A stretch of 64,000 nucleotides of DNA from Betaproteobacteria bacterium (GCA_016709665.1 JADJMI010000027.1:248001-312000); one strand, 5' to 3'; shown: positions 27,250-35,368, numbered from the stretch's first letter. Program-made: numbers and translations. The notes: generated by a model from the sequence alone, not told the origin.

Positions 27250-28917
27250 TCAGCCTTCCGCGCCCCGCACCATCCGCCGCGAAGCCGCGATGAGCGGCAC
27301 GAGGCCCACGGCCACGATCGCCAGCGAGGCCGTCGAGGCCTCCGCAAGGCGCTCGTCCGCCGCCAGGTTGTAGGCCTGCACCGCCAGCGTGTCGAAATTG
27401 AACGGCCGCATGACGAATGTCGCCGGCAATTCCTTCATCACGTCCACGAACACGAGCAGGGCCCCGGTCGCGAGGCTGCCGCGCATCATCGGCAGGTGCA
27501 CGCGGGCGAGCGCCTGGGCCGGCGTGTAGCCGAGCGATCGCGCCGCGTCCTCCATGCTCGGCGTGATCCGCGCGAGCCCCGATTCGACCGTCTGCAACGC
27601 GATCGCCTGGAAGCGGATCAGGTACGCGTACACCAGGGCCGCGACGCTTCCGGTGAGGAGCAGGCCGCCGCTCCAGCCGAAGACGCGTTCGAGCCAGTCC
27701 CCGGCCGCATTGTCGAAGGCCGCTGCCGGAATGAGCACGCCGATCGCGATGACGGCGCCCGGCACCGCGTAGCCCAGGCCCGCCAGGCGGTTCACGCCGG
27801 AGGCGAGGCGGCTTCGCGTGACGCGCGCGCCGTAGGCCATCACCACCGCGAGACCGACGGCCACGAGGGACGTGACGGTGGCCACCGCGAAACTGTTGCC
27901 GGCCAGCGCGAGAAAGCGGGTGCCGAACTGCCCGTCGCCACCGTCGAGCGCCAGGCGGGCGAGGATCGCACCGGGCAGGACGAACCCCAGCGCCAGTGGC
28001 ACGAGGCAGGTCGCGAGCGCGGCCGCCCTCGCGCCGCCGGCGAGGCGCGCGCGCTCGCGCGGCCGCGGGGACGCGCTCTGGTGGAAGCGTGCCCGGCGCC
28101 TCGCCATGCGCTCGATCCACAGGATCGCGCCCACGAACCCGAGCAGCATCACCGAGAGCTTCGCGGCCGAGAGCGGCTCGCCCATCGAGAGCCACGCGCG
28201 GAAGATGCCCGTGGTGAAGGTCTGCACGCCGAAGTACGACACCGTGCCGTAGTCGGCCAGCGTCTCCATGCAGGCGAGGGCCGTGCCCGCGGCCACGGCG
28301 GGGCGGGCGAGGGGCAGGCTCACGCGAAGGAAGGCGCGGGCGGGGGAGAGACCCAGGGTCCGCCCGGCATCCATGAGCGAGGACGACTGCTCGAGGAACG
28401 CCACGCGGGCGAGCAGGTAGACATACGGGTAGAGCACGCAGACGAACATCGCCGCGGCCCCGGGCAGCGATCGGATCTCGGGAAACCAGTAGTCGCCCGC
28501 CCGCCAGCCGAAGGCCGCGCGCAGCGCCGACTGGACGGGTCCGCTGAACTGGAGCAGGTCCGTATAGGCGTAGGCGATCACGTAGGCCGGCATCGCGAGC
28601 GGCAGGACCAGCATCCACTCGAAAAGCCGGCGGCCGGGAAACTCGCAGGTCGTGACCACCCAGGCACACGCGACGCCGACGGTGACGGTGCCCGACGCCA
28701 CCAGCGCCACCAGCAGGGCCGAGTTCGCGACGTAGCCGGGCAACACCGTGGCGACGAGGTGATCCCACGCATCGCCGCCGGGCCGGAAGACGCTCGAACC
28801 CACGATGAGCAGGGGTGCGGCGAGCGCGAAGGCGATGCCGACGCAGGCGAGCGTCCAGGCATGGCCGGCCCCCGGAGGCGACGTGGCGGTTGGCGAGGCG
28901 AGGGCGGCGTGAGGCAT
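27250..28917 (-). CDS. fbpB: Ferric iron ABC importer permease (FbpB/FutB type, fused double-domain)
   Basis: 555 residues and ~12 hydrophobic segments in two homologous halves, the normal form of FbpB. Each half carries an EAA-type loop for ATPase contact: SSSLMDAGRTLGLSPARAFLRVSLPLARP (~residue 180-210) and PSMEDAARSLGYTPAQALARVHLPMMR (~440-465). It starts near the variable, Ala/Pro-rich N-terminus at MPHAALA. It is intact, unlike fbpA and fbpC. It is encoded on the opposite strand from fbpA and downstream of the two GSN-P genes, so the transporter is split over three transcripts. A weak Fur-like repeat (TGCGATTCATCGCTT, 28935-28949) lies just upstream of its start. Confidence 0.9.
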   Translation of the reverse strand: MPHAALASPTATSPPGAGHAWTLACVGIAFALAAPLLIVGSSVFRPGGDAWDHLVATVLPGYVANSALLVALVASGTVTVGVACAWVVTTCEFPGRRLFEWMLVLPLAMPAYVIAYAYTDLLQFSGPVQSALRAAFGWRAGDYWFPEIRSLPGAAAMFVCVLYPYVYLLARVAFLEQSSSLMDAGRTLGLSPARAFLRVSLPLARPAVAAGTALACMETLADYGTVSYFGVQTFTTGIFRAWLSMGEPLSAAKLSVMLLGFVGAILWIERMARRRARFHQSASPRPRERARLAGGARAAALATCLVPLALGFVLPGAILARLALDGGDGQFGTRFLALAGNSFAVATVTSLVAVGLAVVMAYGARVTRSRLASGVNRLAGLGYAVPGAVIAIGVLIPAAAFDNAAGDWLERVFGWSGGLLLTGSVAALVYAYLIRFQAIALQTVESGLARITPSMEDAARSLGYTPAQALARVHLPMMRGSLATGALLVFVDVMKELPATFVMRPFNFDTLAVQAYNLAADERLAEASTASLAIVAVGLVPLIAASRRMVRGAEG

Positions 28918-28934
28918 GCGCGCAGTGTATCAAT

Positions 28935-28949
28935 TGCGATTCATCGCTT
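28935..28949 (-). promoter_or_regulatory. Weak Fur-box-like repeat ahead of fbpB
   Basis: TGCGATT-C-ATCGCTT resembles the stronger TGCGAAT-C-ATTCGTA site at 25594-25608 and lies 18 bases ahead of the fbpB start. It matches the Fur consensus only partially. Regulation of fbpB together with fbpA would make sense, but the site also touches the -35 of the divergent terC promoter. Confidence 0.35.
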
Positions 28950-28975
28950 GACGGCTTCGGGGCCGCACCTATAAT
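28948..28975 (+). promoter_or_regulatory. Sigma-70 promoter of the terC riboswitch transcript
   Basis: TTGACG at 28948-28953 and a perfect TATAAT at 28970-28975 are separated by 16 bases. The expected start, around 28982, falls just before the riboswitch begins, which fits its architecture. Confidence 0.7.
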
Positions 28976-28984
28976 CGCCGCCTG

Positions 28985-29184
28985 TTGTTCCCCAAAGGGG
29001 AGTAGCTCCCGCCGGAGGATCGTCAATTCGGGCCGCGAGGCCCCGGTCCTTCGGGCAGCCGCCCGGCTGCCAGCGAGACCTTTGACCGCACGCGCGGCAA
29101 AGGTCTCTTTCCATTCGAGGCCCCCGCTTCGCGCGCTCGGTACGGCACGCGACCGGGGGTTTCGCGTTTCGGAAGCCCCCTTTT
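28985..29184 (+). promoter_or_regulatory. yybP-ykoY (Mn2+) riboswitch leader of terC
   Basis: The leader contains the two hallmark strands of the yybP-ykoY motif: AAAGGGGAGTAGCTCCCG at its 5' end, and CCAGCGAGACCTTTGACC with its partner GGCAAAGGTCT. The closing stem GAGACCTTTG (29075-29084) pairs perfectly with CAAAGGTCTC (29098-29107). In this family these loops meet to bind Mn2+ and switch genes for Mn export or envelope TerC/Alx proteins on. The next part (29119-29184) looks like an expression platform with alternative C5/G5 pairing and a terminator. The gene it precedes is a TerC/Alx homologue, the family's usual partner. The identification is by motif reading, not by a covariance search. 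Confidence 0.85.
29155..29184 (+). terminator. Riboswitch-controlled terminator hairpin upstream of terC
   Basis: GGGGGTTTC (29155-29163) pairs with GGAAGCCCCC (29171-29180, one U-G wobble) and is followed by TTTT, just before the AGGAGA ribosome site. CCCCC at 29121-29125 could compete for the G run as an antiterminator. Confidence 0.65.
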
Positions 29185-29196
29185 CCAGGAGACAGC

Positions 29197-30180
29197 ATGT
29201 TCGACACCATCGGATCGCCGGGCCTGTGGGCCGCGTTCGCGGTCCTCGTCGTCGTCGCCCTCGCGATCGACCTTCACGTGATGGACCGCCGCGCCGAGCA
29301 GGCCGTCGGCATCGGGACTGCCGCCGTGTGGTCGGTCGTTTGGATCGCTCTCGCGCTCGCCTTCGCCGGTGGCCTGTGGCTGTGGCTCGACGCCACCGCC
29401 GGCCGCGAGGCGGCCAACACGAGCACGGCCGAGTACCTCACGGGCTACCTCATCGAGAAATCGCTCTCGGTGGACAACATCTTCGTGTTCCTCATGCTCT
29501 TCACCTACTTCGCGGTGCCGCCGGAGCGACAGCGCAAGGTGCTCGTGCTCGGCGTGCTGGGCGCCGTGGTCCTTCGCATCGTCATGATCCTCATCGGCGC
29601 CTGGCTGATCGCCCGGTTCCACTGGATCCTTTACGTCTTCGGCCTGTTCCTGCTGGCCACGGGCATCAAGATGATCGTCTTCGCCGACGACAAGCCCGAC
29701 CTCGAGAGAAACCCGGCGCTGCGCTGGATGCGCGCTCACCTCGCCATCACGGCGGATTTCCACGGCGATCGCTTTCGCATCGCCCGGGACGGCAAGCACT
29801 GGTACACGCCGCTCTTCGTGGTCCTGGTGCTCATCGGCGTGACCGACCTGGTCTTCGCGGTGGACTCGATCCCGGCCATTTTCGCGATCACCGACGACCC
29901 GTTCATCGTCATGACCTCGAACATCTTCGCCGTGCTGGGCCTTCGCGCGCTCTACTTCGTGCTCGCGGACCTGGCGGGCCGATTCCACCTGCTGGTCTAC
30001 GGCCTGGGCGCCATCCTCGTCTTCGTGGGCGCGAAAATGCTGCTGGTCGACGTGTACAAGGTGCCGGTGGCGGTCTCGCTCGCGGTGGTGGGCGCGATCC
30101 TCGCCGCCGCCGTCCTGGCGAGCCTGTGGGTTCCCCCGAAAGCCGATCGAAAAACGCTTCCGAAACAAGGGGCTGGCTGA
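29197..30180 (+). CDS. TerC/Alx-family membrane protein, probable Mn2+ exporter
   Basis: 327 residues with about nine hydrophobic helices. Conserved acidic membrane positions of the family are present: IDLHVMD (~residue 28), YLIEKSLSVDNIFVFLMLF (~85-105) and a matching second repeat DLVFAVDSIPAIFAIT (~215-230), each containing the Asp/Glu residues thought to bind metal. This is the long Alx (YgjT) form rather than the short tellurite TerC. Alx exports Mn2+ and responds to alkaline pH in Escherichia coli. Control by the upstream Mn riboswitch strongly supports the same role here. Ribosome site AGGAGA at 29187-29192. It has no tellurite-resistance neighbours, so that name would be misleading. 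Confidence 0.9.
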   Translation: MFDTIGSPGLWAAFAVLVVVALAIDLHVMDRRAEQAVGIGTAAVWSVVWIALALAFAGGLWLWLDATAGREAANTSTAEYLTGYLIEKSLSVDNIFVFLMLFTYFAVPPERQRKVLVLGVLGAVVLRIVMILIGAWLIARFHWILYVFGLFLLATGIKMIVFADDKPDLERNPALRWMRAHLAITADFHGDRFRIARDGKHWYTPLFVVLVLIGVTDLVFAVDSIPAIFAITDDPFIVMTSNIFAVLGLRALYFVLADLAGRFHLLVYGLGAILVFVGAKMLLVDVYKVPVAVSLAVVGAILAAAVLASLWVPPKADRKTLPKQGAG

Positions 30181-30224
30181 GTACTCCGAGGGGCGTCGGA
30201 CAAGGGGCCGGGGCACGAAAGGAT

Positions 30225-30254
30225 TTGCCCCGACCCCACCGGCTAGGCTAGAAT
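30225..30254 (+). promoter_or_regulatory. Candidate dksA promoter
   Basis: TTGCCC (30225-30230) and TAGAAT (30249-30254) are 18 bases apart, leaving a leader of ~70 bases before the dksA ATG. The rest of the 152-base gap after terC shows nothing else clear. Confidence 0.45.
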
Positions 30255-30332
30255 GCCGGGCTTTTATAACGCGCCCGAACCGGGGTCTTCCGGGGGGCAC
30301 CGCAAGAAATCATCCGGAATCCGCGAGGAAGA

Positions 30333-30755
30333 ATGGCCAGCAAAACGAAGGCCCTGACCGAGGCCGAGCTTCTCAAGAGCCCCAAGTCGGAGTACATGAA
30401 CGCGGCGCAGCTTCGCTTCTTCAAGGATCGCCTGCTCGAACTGCAGAAGGAGCTTCGCGACAACGCCGGGGCCACCACGGAGCACCTGCGCGAACTTTCC
30501 TTCGCGCCCGATCCGGCCGACCGCGCCACGCTCGAGGAAGAGCACGCTCTCGAACTGCGCACGCGCGACCGCGAAAGAAAGCTCCTCAAGAAGATCGACC
30601 AGTCGCTCGCCCGCATCGAGGACGGCAGCTACGGCTTCTGCGAGGAGACCGGCGAGCCCATCGGCCTCGCCCGCCTGCTCGCGCGGCCCACGGCCACGCT
30701 GTCCATCGAGGCGCAGGAACGGCGCGAGATGAAGCAGAAGCTCTACGGCGAATAG
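30333..30755 (+). CDS. dksA: RNA polymerase-binding transcription factor DksA (single-Cys type)
   Basis: 140 residues. Coiled-coil hairpin with the essential tip DPADRAT (DxxDxA, ~residue 60), then RNRDRERKLLKKI-like helix, and a C-terminal zinc-finger-like globule reading YGFCEETGEPIGLARLLARPTATLSIEAQERRE. Only the first of four zinc Cys is kept; the others are Thr, Ser and Ala. Such Cys-poor DksA proteins fold without zinc and are common in betaproteobacteria. It binds the secondary channel of RNA polymerase and works with ppGpp in the stringent response, including repression of rRNA promoters. GAGGAAG ribosome site just upstream; a strong terminator follows. Confidence 0.93.
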   Translation: MASKTKALTEAELLKSPKSEYMNAAQLRFFKDRLLELQKELRDNAGATTEHLRELSFAPDPADRATLEEEHALELRTRDRERKLLKKIDQSLARIEDGSYGFCEETGEPIGLARLLARPTATLSIEAQERREMKQKLYGE

Positions 30756-30776
30756 CAAGTGCTTTTCCCGCACGAG

Positions 30777-30799
30777 AGGGCGCCTTCGGGCGCCCTTTT
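30777..30799 (+). terminator. Intrinsic terminator after dksA
   Basis: AGGGCGCC-TTCG-GGCGCCCT is a perfect 8-base-pair stem with a stable UUCG tetraloop, followed by TTT. It lies 22 bases after the dksA stop. Confidence 0.88.
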
Positions 30800-30816
30800 C
30801 GCTTGCGGTTGGCCCC

Positions 30817-30822
30817 TATAAT
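30817..30822 (+). promoter_or_regulatory. -10 element ahead of the dienelactone hydrolase gene
   Basis: TATAAT lies 46 bases ahead of the ATG and directly after the dksA terminator. The -35 is unclear; TTTTCG at 30796-30801 is 15 bases away and overlaps the terminator tail. AGGAGCAAGGAG provides the ribosome site. Confidence 0.45.
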
Positions 30823-30867
30823 GGCCGCGCCAGTCCCCAGACGGACCCTACGAGGAGCAAGGAGCCC

Positions 30868-31731
30868 ATGCGTGATCCCGAATTCATCAATTTCGAGGCG
30901 AAGCCCGGATTCACCCGGCGGGAGTTCGTCATGACGACGCTCGCCACCGGATTCGCGGCGGCGGTGCAACCCGTGGCGGCCCAGACCCAAATCTCCACCG
31001 ACACGAAGGGCCTCGCGGCCGGGGAGATCAAGTTCCCGGTGAAGGACGGGGACATGGTCGCCTACCGGGCGATGCCCGAGGGCGGGAAGAACCTGCCGAC
31101 GGTGCTCGTCGTGCAGGAGATCTTCGGCGTGCACGAACACATCAAGGACGTGTGCCGGCGCCTCGCGAAGGCCGGCTACCTCGCCATCGCGCCGGAGCTC
31201 TATGCGCGCCAAGGCGACGTCTCGAAGACCACGAACATGGACGACATCCGCGCCGTCGTGGGCAAGGTGCCCGACGCGCAGGTCATGGGCGACCTCGACG
31301 CGGCTAGCGCCTGGGCCGCGAAGAACGGCGGCGATCCGGCGAAGCTCGCCGTCACGGGCTTTTGCTGGGGTGGGCGCATCACCTGGCTCTATGCGGCCCA
31401 CAACCCGAAGGTGAAGGCCGGCGTGGCCTGGTACGGGCGCGTGGAGGGGCAGGCCTCGGAACTCACGCCCAGGCACCCGATCGACGTCGTGAAGGACATC
31501 AACGCGCCCGTGCTGGGCCTTTACGGCGGCGCCGATGCCGGCATCCCGAACGACACGGTGGACAGGATGCGCGAGGCGCTCAAGGCGGCGGGCAAGAAGT
31601 CGCAGATCCACACGTACCCGGACATGCCGCACGCCTTCCACGCCGACTACCGTCCGTCCTACCGCAAGGCGGCCGCGGAAGACGGCTGGAAGCGCCTGCT
31701 CGCCTGGTTCAGGCAGCACGGCCTCGCCTGA
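30868..31731 (+). CDS. Dienelactone hydrolase family protein with Tat-like signal
   Basis: 287 residues, alpha/beta hydrolase. The N-terminus carries FTRREFVMTTLATGFAAAVQPVAA, a twin-arginine-type signal preceded by an unusually polar 15-residue segment. The catalytic triad is readable: Cys in VTGFCWGGR (~residue 167; the DLH Cys nucleophile), Asp in YGGADAGIP (~222) and His in DMPHAFHADY (~254). The VQEIFGVHEHIKD block (~92) is also typical. Dienelactone hydrolases open lactones from chloroaromatic breakdown, but exported members of this group (YghX/YsgA-like) have unknown substrates. No aromatic ring-cleavage genes adjoin it. It is monocistronic, bounded by the dksA terminator and the EAL gene. 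Confidence 0.88.
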   Translation: MRDPEFINFEAKPGFTRREFVMTTLATGFAAAVQPVAAQTQISTDTKGLAAGEIKFPVKDGDMVAYRAMPEGGKNLPTVLVVQEIFGVHEHIKDVCRRLAKAGYLAIAPELYARQGDVSKTTNMDDIRAVVGKVPDAQVMGDLDAASAWAAKNGGDPAKLAVTGFCWGGRITWLYAAHNPKVKAGVAWYGRVEGQASELTPRHPIDVVKDINAPVLGLYGGADAGIPNDTVDRMREALKAAGKKSQIHTYPDMPHAFHADYRPSYRKAAAEDGWKRLLAWFRQHGLA

Positions 31732-31756
31732 CATCGTCGTCGAGCCCGGCCCTTCC

Positions 31757-32518
31757 ATGGAGGCGCGTGCCTCGGCGTTCACCGGGGAAGCCCCGGCCCG
31801 AATCGACGAGTTGATCGAAGCCCGCGCGCTTTCCGTCGTCTTCCAGCCCGTCGTGGACCTCGCGGCCGGGATTGCCGTGGGTTACGAGGCCCTCGTGCGC
31901 GGCCCGGCCGGGACCTGGCTCGAATCTCCCACCGCGCTCTTCGCGGCGGCGCGCGAGACGGGGCGCTACGAGCGTCTGGCCATCGTATGCATCCAGGAGA
32001 CGCTTCGCGCCTGGGCGGCGCACGGTTCGCCGGGGCTGCTTTTCCTCAACATGTCGCCGCGACTCGTGCAGCGCGCCGGGTTCGAGCCGGGGCGCGCGCG
32101 CCGTTTCCTCGAATCGCTGGGGCTCAAGCCCGCCACCATGGTGATCGAGCTCACCGAGGACTACCCGGCGATCGAGATGCAGCACCTGCGCGACTCGCTG
32201 CGCCTGTACCGGTCGATGGGCTTTCGCGTCGCGCTCGACGACCTGGGCGAGGGCTTCTCGTCGCTGCGACTGTGGTCGGAGCTGCGGCCGGAGTTCGTGA
32301 AGGCCGACAAGCACTTCGTGCGCGGCATCGCGAAGGACGCGGTGAAGCGCCAGTTCCTGCGCTCGATCCAGCACATCGCGAGGCGCGCGGGCTCCCAGGT
32401 GATCGCCGAAGGCATCGAGGTCGCGGAGGACCTGCGAGCCGCCCGGCGCCTGGGCATCGCGTTCGCGCAGGGCTGGCACCTCGGGCGACCGAGCGCGGTT
32501 CCGGCCCTGGCGTCCTAG
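31757..32518 (+). CDS. Stand-alone EAL-domain cyclic-di-GMP phosphodiesterase
   Basis: 253 residues, essentially just an EAL domain. Catalytic signatures remain: YEALVRG (EAL proper, ~residue 43), LFLNMSP (metal Asn, ~98), VIELTED (Glu, ~133), ALDDLGEGFSSL (DD motif; DDFG reads DDLG, ~160), FVKADKHF (Lys, ~180) and VIAEGIEVAEDL (Glu, ~215), then the substrate-loop region GIAFAQGWHLGRPS. With these residues it is probably an active phosphodiesterase that lowers c-di-GMP, acting in the cytoplasm without a fused sensor. The start is ATG 31757, the first that avoids overlap with the hydrolase. Its stop shares CTAG with the convergent methyltransferase gene. Confidence 0.87.
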   Translation: MEARASAFTGEAPARIDELIEARALSVVFQPVVDLAAGIAVGYEALVRGPAGTWLESPTALFAAARETGRYERLAIVCIQETLRAWAAHGSPGLLFLNMSPRLVQRAGFEPGRARRFLESLGLKPATMVIELTEDYPAIEMQHLRDSLRLYRSMGFRVALDDLGEGFSSLRLWSELRPEFVKADKHFVRGIAKDAVKRQFLRSIQHIARRAGSQVIAEGIEVAEDLRAARRLGIAFAQGWHLGRPSAVPALAS

Positions 32519-33120
32519 GCCCGGCGGCGCCAGGCTTGCCAGCGTTCCTTGCCGGCGAAGACGGCGATGGAGTCGTCGACCGCGAGGTCCTCGACGCGCT
32601 CGAACGGGCCGGCGAGCAAGGCATCCAGCTCCGCCGCGTCCCGCAGCGGGAAGGGAGGGCCCCGATCGCCCGCGCCAAAAAGGAAATAGCCCGCGAGTTC
32701 GCCCCCGGGCGCCACCACGGCGGCCATGCGGGCGGCCCAGTCCGGCCAGCGCCGGCGCGGAAGCGCGCAGAGGAAAGCGCGCTCGTAGACGAGCGCGAAG
32801 GGACCGTCGGCGTCGGCGAAGAAGTCGCCGTGGCGAAGTCGGGCGGCATGCGGCCCCAGCACCGGGCGCGCGGCCTCGATCGCGGCCTCGCTGAAGTCGA
32901 TGCCCTCGACATCGAGCCCGCACTCGGCGAGGAAGCGCACGTCGTGACCCGAGCCGCAACCGGGGACCAGGACGCGCCCGGCGGGACGGCGGGAAGCGAC
33001 GAGTTCGCGAAGGTGGCGAGGCACGCGGCCCGCATCCCAGGGCGTGAAGCCCGCGCGCCAACGCATGTCCCAGAACTCGGGCGCGTCGGCGTCGGCACGG
33101 GGAAACGAGGGTTCGGCCAT
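32515..33120 (-). CDS. TPMT-like SAM-dependent methyltransferase
   Basis: 201 residues. N-terminal PEFWDMRWRAGFTPWDAGRVPRHL is the thiopurine-methyltransferase family signature; SAM-binding motif I follows as VLVPGCGSGHDVRFLAE (~residue 52) with the acidic end of strand 2 in VEGIDFSEAAIE (~73). The Tyr-Glu-Arg in YERAFLCALP (~112) matches the family's motif IV. Bacterial TPMT homologues methylate selenium or tellurium oxyanions and thiols in some species; here the substrate is unknown. Its start is 38 bases from the plus-strand lipoprotein gene's own upstream region, so the two are divergent. It is intact and of normal length. Confidence 0.85.
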   Translation of the reverse strand: MAEPSFPRADADAPEFWDMRWRAGFTPWDAGRVPRHLRELVASRRPAGRVLVPGCGSGHDVRFLAECGLDVEGIDFSEAAIEAARPVLGPHAARLRHGDFFADADGPFALVYERAFLCALPRRRWPDWAARMAAVVAPGGELAGYFLFGAGDRGPPFPLRDAAELDALLAGPFERVEDLAVDDSIAVFAGKERWQAWRRRA

Positions 33121-33197
33121 GCCCGGGATGGTATCGCCGAACGGTATACTGCGCCCACGTGCGAAGCCCCCGCCGAGCCTTGCTGCCCGATCCCGTC
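33121..33197 (+). promoter_or_regulatory. Promoter of the hydrolase-natAB-dinG operon
   Basis: TATACT at 33145-33150 is a good -10 element; the expected start, near 33157, leaves a ~40-base leader before the GTG at 33198. This argues against the alternative GTG at 33159, which would be almost leaderless. No good -35 is seen. Confidence 0.4.
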
Positions 33198-34640
33198 GTG
33201 AGAACCCTGCTGCTCGGCCTTGCCGCGCTCGTCGCCGGCTGTGCGCCGGGCGATTCGCCTCCGTTCCGGCTCGCGCTCGCCGAATGCCGCCTGCCGGGGG
33301 TCGAGACTCCCGCGCGCTGCGGTACCTACGAGGTTTTCGAGGACCGTGCGTCGGGGAAGGGGCGCCGGATCGGGATCAAGGTGGCCGTGCTCGCGGCGAA
33401 GCGCCGTTCCACCGAACCGGATCCGATCGTCGTGCTCGCCGGCGGGCCGGGGCAGGGCGCCATCGCGCTCGCGCCGCAGGTCGGGCCGCTTTTCGCGCGG
33501 CTTGCCCGGACTCGCGACATCGTGCTCGTCGACCAGCGGGGAACCGGCGGATCGAACGCGCTCGCGTGCGAAGGGGAGGAAGGCGAGACGCTCCAGTCGG
33601 TCTTCGAGGATGCGATGCCCGAGAAGCTCGTGCGCGATTGCCTCGAGCGCCTCGATGGCGACCCGCGGCACTACGCGACGCCGACGGCGATGGCCGATCT
33701 CGACGAGGTGCTCGGCGCCCTCGGCTACGCCAAGGTGAACCTCTGGGGCGGCTCCTACGGCACCCGCGCCGCGCTCGAGTTCCTGCGCCGCTTCCCCGGA
33801 CGGGTACGCACGGTCACGCTCGACGGCGTGGCACCGGCGGGAATGAAGCTCCCGCTGTCGTTCGTGGCCGATGGCGAGGCGGCCTTCGAGAAACTGCTGG
33901 CCGAGTGCGAGCGCGAAGAAGGCTGCGGCCGGGCCTATCCGCAATTGCGCGCGCAGGCAAGGGCGCTTCGCGAACGCCTCGCCGTGCAGCCGGCCCGTGT
34001 CGAGATCGCCGATCCCGTCACGGGCGAAGGCCTGGGCGTCAAGGTGACGCAGAACGTGCTGCTCTCGGGCATCTTCCGCCCGCTCTACTCGCCCGAGCTG
34101 TCCAGCCTGCTGCCCTACGCGATCGACCGCGCCGCCGTCGGCGACTTCAACGCGCTCCTGGCGCAGAACCTCGAATTCTCCGGCGAGCTCGCGGAAAACC
34201 TCGCCGTCGGGATGCACCTGTCGGTCGTCTGCTCGGAGGACGTGCCGCATATCGGGGCGGCGGATCTCGCGAAGGCGACGCGGGCGTTCTTCGGCCGCGC
34301 CCTCGTCGACGACTTCCTGCGAGCCTGCGCGATCTGGCCGCGGGCGCAACTGCCGGCGGACTACGCGGAGCCCGTGAAGTCGGACCTGCCGGTCCTGATC
34401 CTCTCGGGCGGAATCGATCCGGCGACGCCGCCGCGCCACGGCGACCGGGTCGCGGCCACGCTGTCCCGATCCCGCCACTTCGTCGCGCCCAACCTGTCGC
34501 ACGGCGTGAGCTCCCACGGGTGTGCGCCGCGCCTCATCGAGAGCTTCGTGAACGCCGGTTCGGCCGACTCTCTGGACGGCAGCTGCCTTGCCCGGCTGCC
34601 TCGCCCGCTCTTCCTGCTGCCCGCGGGAAGCCGGCCGTGA
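33198..34640 (+). CDS. Lipoprotein alpha/beta hydrolase, proline iminopeptidase/TAP-like
   Basis: 480 residues from GTG 33198, giving a clean lipoprotein signal MRTLLLGLAALVAGC; an in-frame GTG at 33159 would add 13 residues. Alpha/beta-hydrolase core: VVLAGGPGQGA oxyanion loop (~residue 80), DIVLVDQRGTGGSN (~108), nucleophile elbow NLWGGSYGTRAALE (GxSxG, ~183), then a cap domain and the C-terminal TAP-like region with Asp in LSGGIDPATPP (~400) and His in LSHGVSSHGC (~434). The SHGC...LDGSC Cys pair matches tripeptidyl aminopeptidase-like enzymes. Probably an envelope-anchored aminopeptidase releasing N-terminal residues. Coupled to natA by GTGA overlap. Confidence 0.87.
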   Translation: MRTLLLGLAALVAGCAPGDSPPFRLALAECRLPGVETPARCGTYEVFEDRASGKGRRIGIKVAVLAAKRRSTEPDPIVVLAGGPGQGAIALAPQVGPLFARLARTRDIVLVDQRGTGGSNALACEGEEGETLQSVFEDAMPEKLVRDCLERLDGDPRHYATPTAMADLDEVLGALGYAKVNLWGGSYGTRAALEFLRRFPGRVRTVTLDGVAPAGMKLPLSFVADGEAAFEKLLAECEREEGCGRAYPQLRAQARALRERLAVQPARVEIADPVTGEGLGVKVTQNVLLSGIFRPLYSPELSSLLPYAIDRAAVGDFNALLAQNLEFSGELAENLAVGMHLSVVCSEDVPHIGAADLAKATRAFFGRALVDDFLRACAIWPRAQLPADYAEPVKSDLPVLILSGGIDPATPPRHGDRVAATLSRSRHFVAPNLSHGVSSHGCAPRLIESFVNAGSADSLDGSCLARLPRPLFLLPAGSRP

Positions 34641-35368
34641 TCCGCGTCGAATCCCTCGCCAAGCGATTCGGCGCCGTGCAGGCGGTCCGCGGCGTCTCGT
34701 TCGCGGCGGCGGACGGGTGCGTCACCGGCCTGCTGGGCCCCAACGGCGCGGGCAAGACGACCACCTTGCGCATGATCTCCACGCTCGTCGCGCCGGACGC
34801 GGGCCGGATCGAGATCGACGGCATCGACCCCGCGCGCGAACCCCTCGCCGCCCGGGAGCGCCTGGGGCTTCTTTCCGATGCGCGCGGCCTCTATGCCCGC
34901 CTCACCGCCCGCGAGAACATCGCCTACTACGGCGAGCTGCGCGGGCTCGGGCGCGACCGGATCGACGCCGCCATCGACGCGATCGCGCCGCAGCTCGAGC
35001 TCGGGCCGCTCCTCGATCGGCGCACCGACGGTTTCTCGCAGGGCGAGCGCATGAAGGTCGCGATCGCGCGCGCCCTCGTGCACGACCCGCGCAACGTCGT
35101 CCTGGACGAGCCGACCAACGGCCTCGACGTGCGCTCGACGCGCAGCCTGCGCGAGGCCATCCGCCTGCTGCGCGAAACGGGCAAGTGCGTGCTCTTTTCC
35201 AGCCACGTCATGCAGGAAGTGGCGGCCTTGTGCGACGAGATCGTCATCGTGGCGGGCGGTTGCGTCGTCGCCGCGGGAACGCCCGGGGCCATCCGCGAAC
35301 GCGCCGCCTGCGAGGATCTCGAGGAGGCCTTCGTGCGGCTCGCCGGCGAGCCGGGGGACGATCGATGA
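34637..35368 (+). CDS. natA: ABC exporter ATPase, NatA type
   Basis: 243 residues, GTG start overlapping the previous stop. Walker A GLLGPNGAGKTTTLR (~residue 38), Q-loop area GLLSDARGLYARLTARENI (typical NatA, ~80), signature GFSQGERMKVAIARAL (~135), Walker B NVVLDEPTNGLDV (~157) and H-loop LFSSHVMQEV. It belongs to the ABC-2/NatA group, named for Na+ extrusion in Bacillus, though many members move other compounds. The next gene is its permease, overlapping by ATGA. With an envelope peptidase ahead and a helicase behind, the transported substrate cannot be inferred; NatA is therefore a family label. Confidence 0.88.
   Translation: MIRVESLAKRFGAVQAVRGVSFAAADGCVTGLLGPNGAGKTTTLRMISTLVAPDAGRIEIDGIDPAREPLAARERLGLLSDARGLYARLTARENIAYYGELRGLGRDRIDAAIDAIAPQLELGPLLDRRTDGFSQGERMKVAIARALVHDPRNVVLDEPTNGLDVRSTRSLREAIRLLRETGKCVLFSSHVMQEVAALCDEIVIVAGGCVVAAGTPGAIRERAACEDLEEAFVRLAGEPGDDR

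Noticed and set aside
29197..30180. Tellurite-resistance function for TerC
   Set aside because: Long Alx-type sequence, no tellurite genes nearby and a Mn riboswitch upstream.
33159..33197. GTG at 33159 as start of the lipoprotein hydrolase
   Set aside because: Lies almost on the predicted transcription start; the GTG at 33198 gives a better lipoprotein signal.
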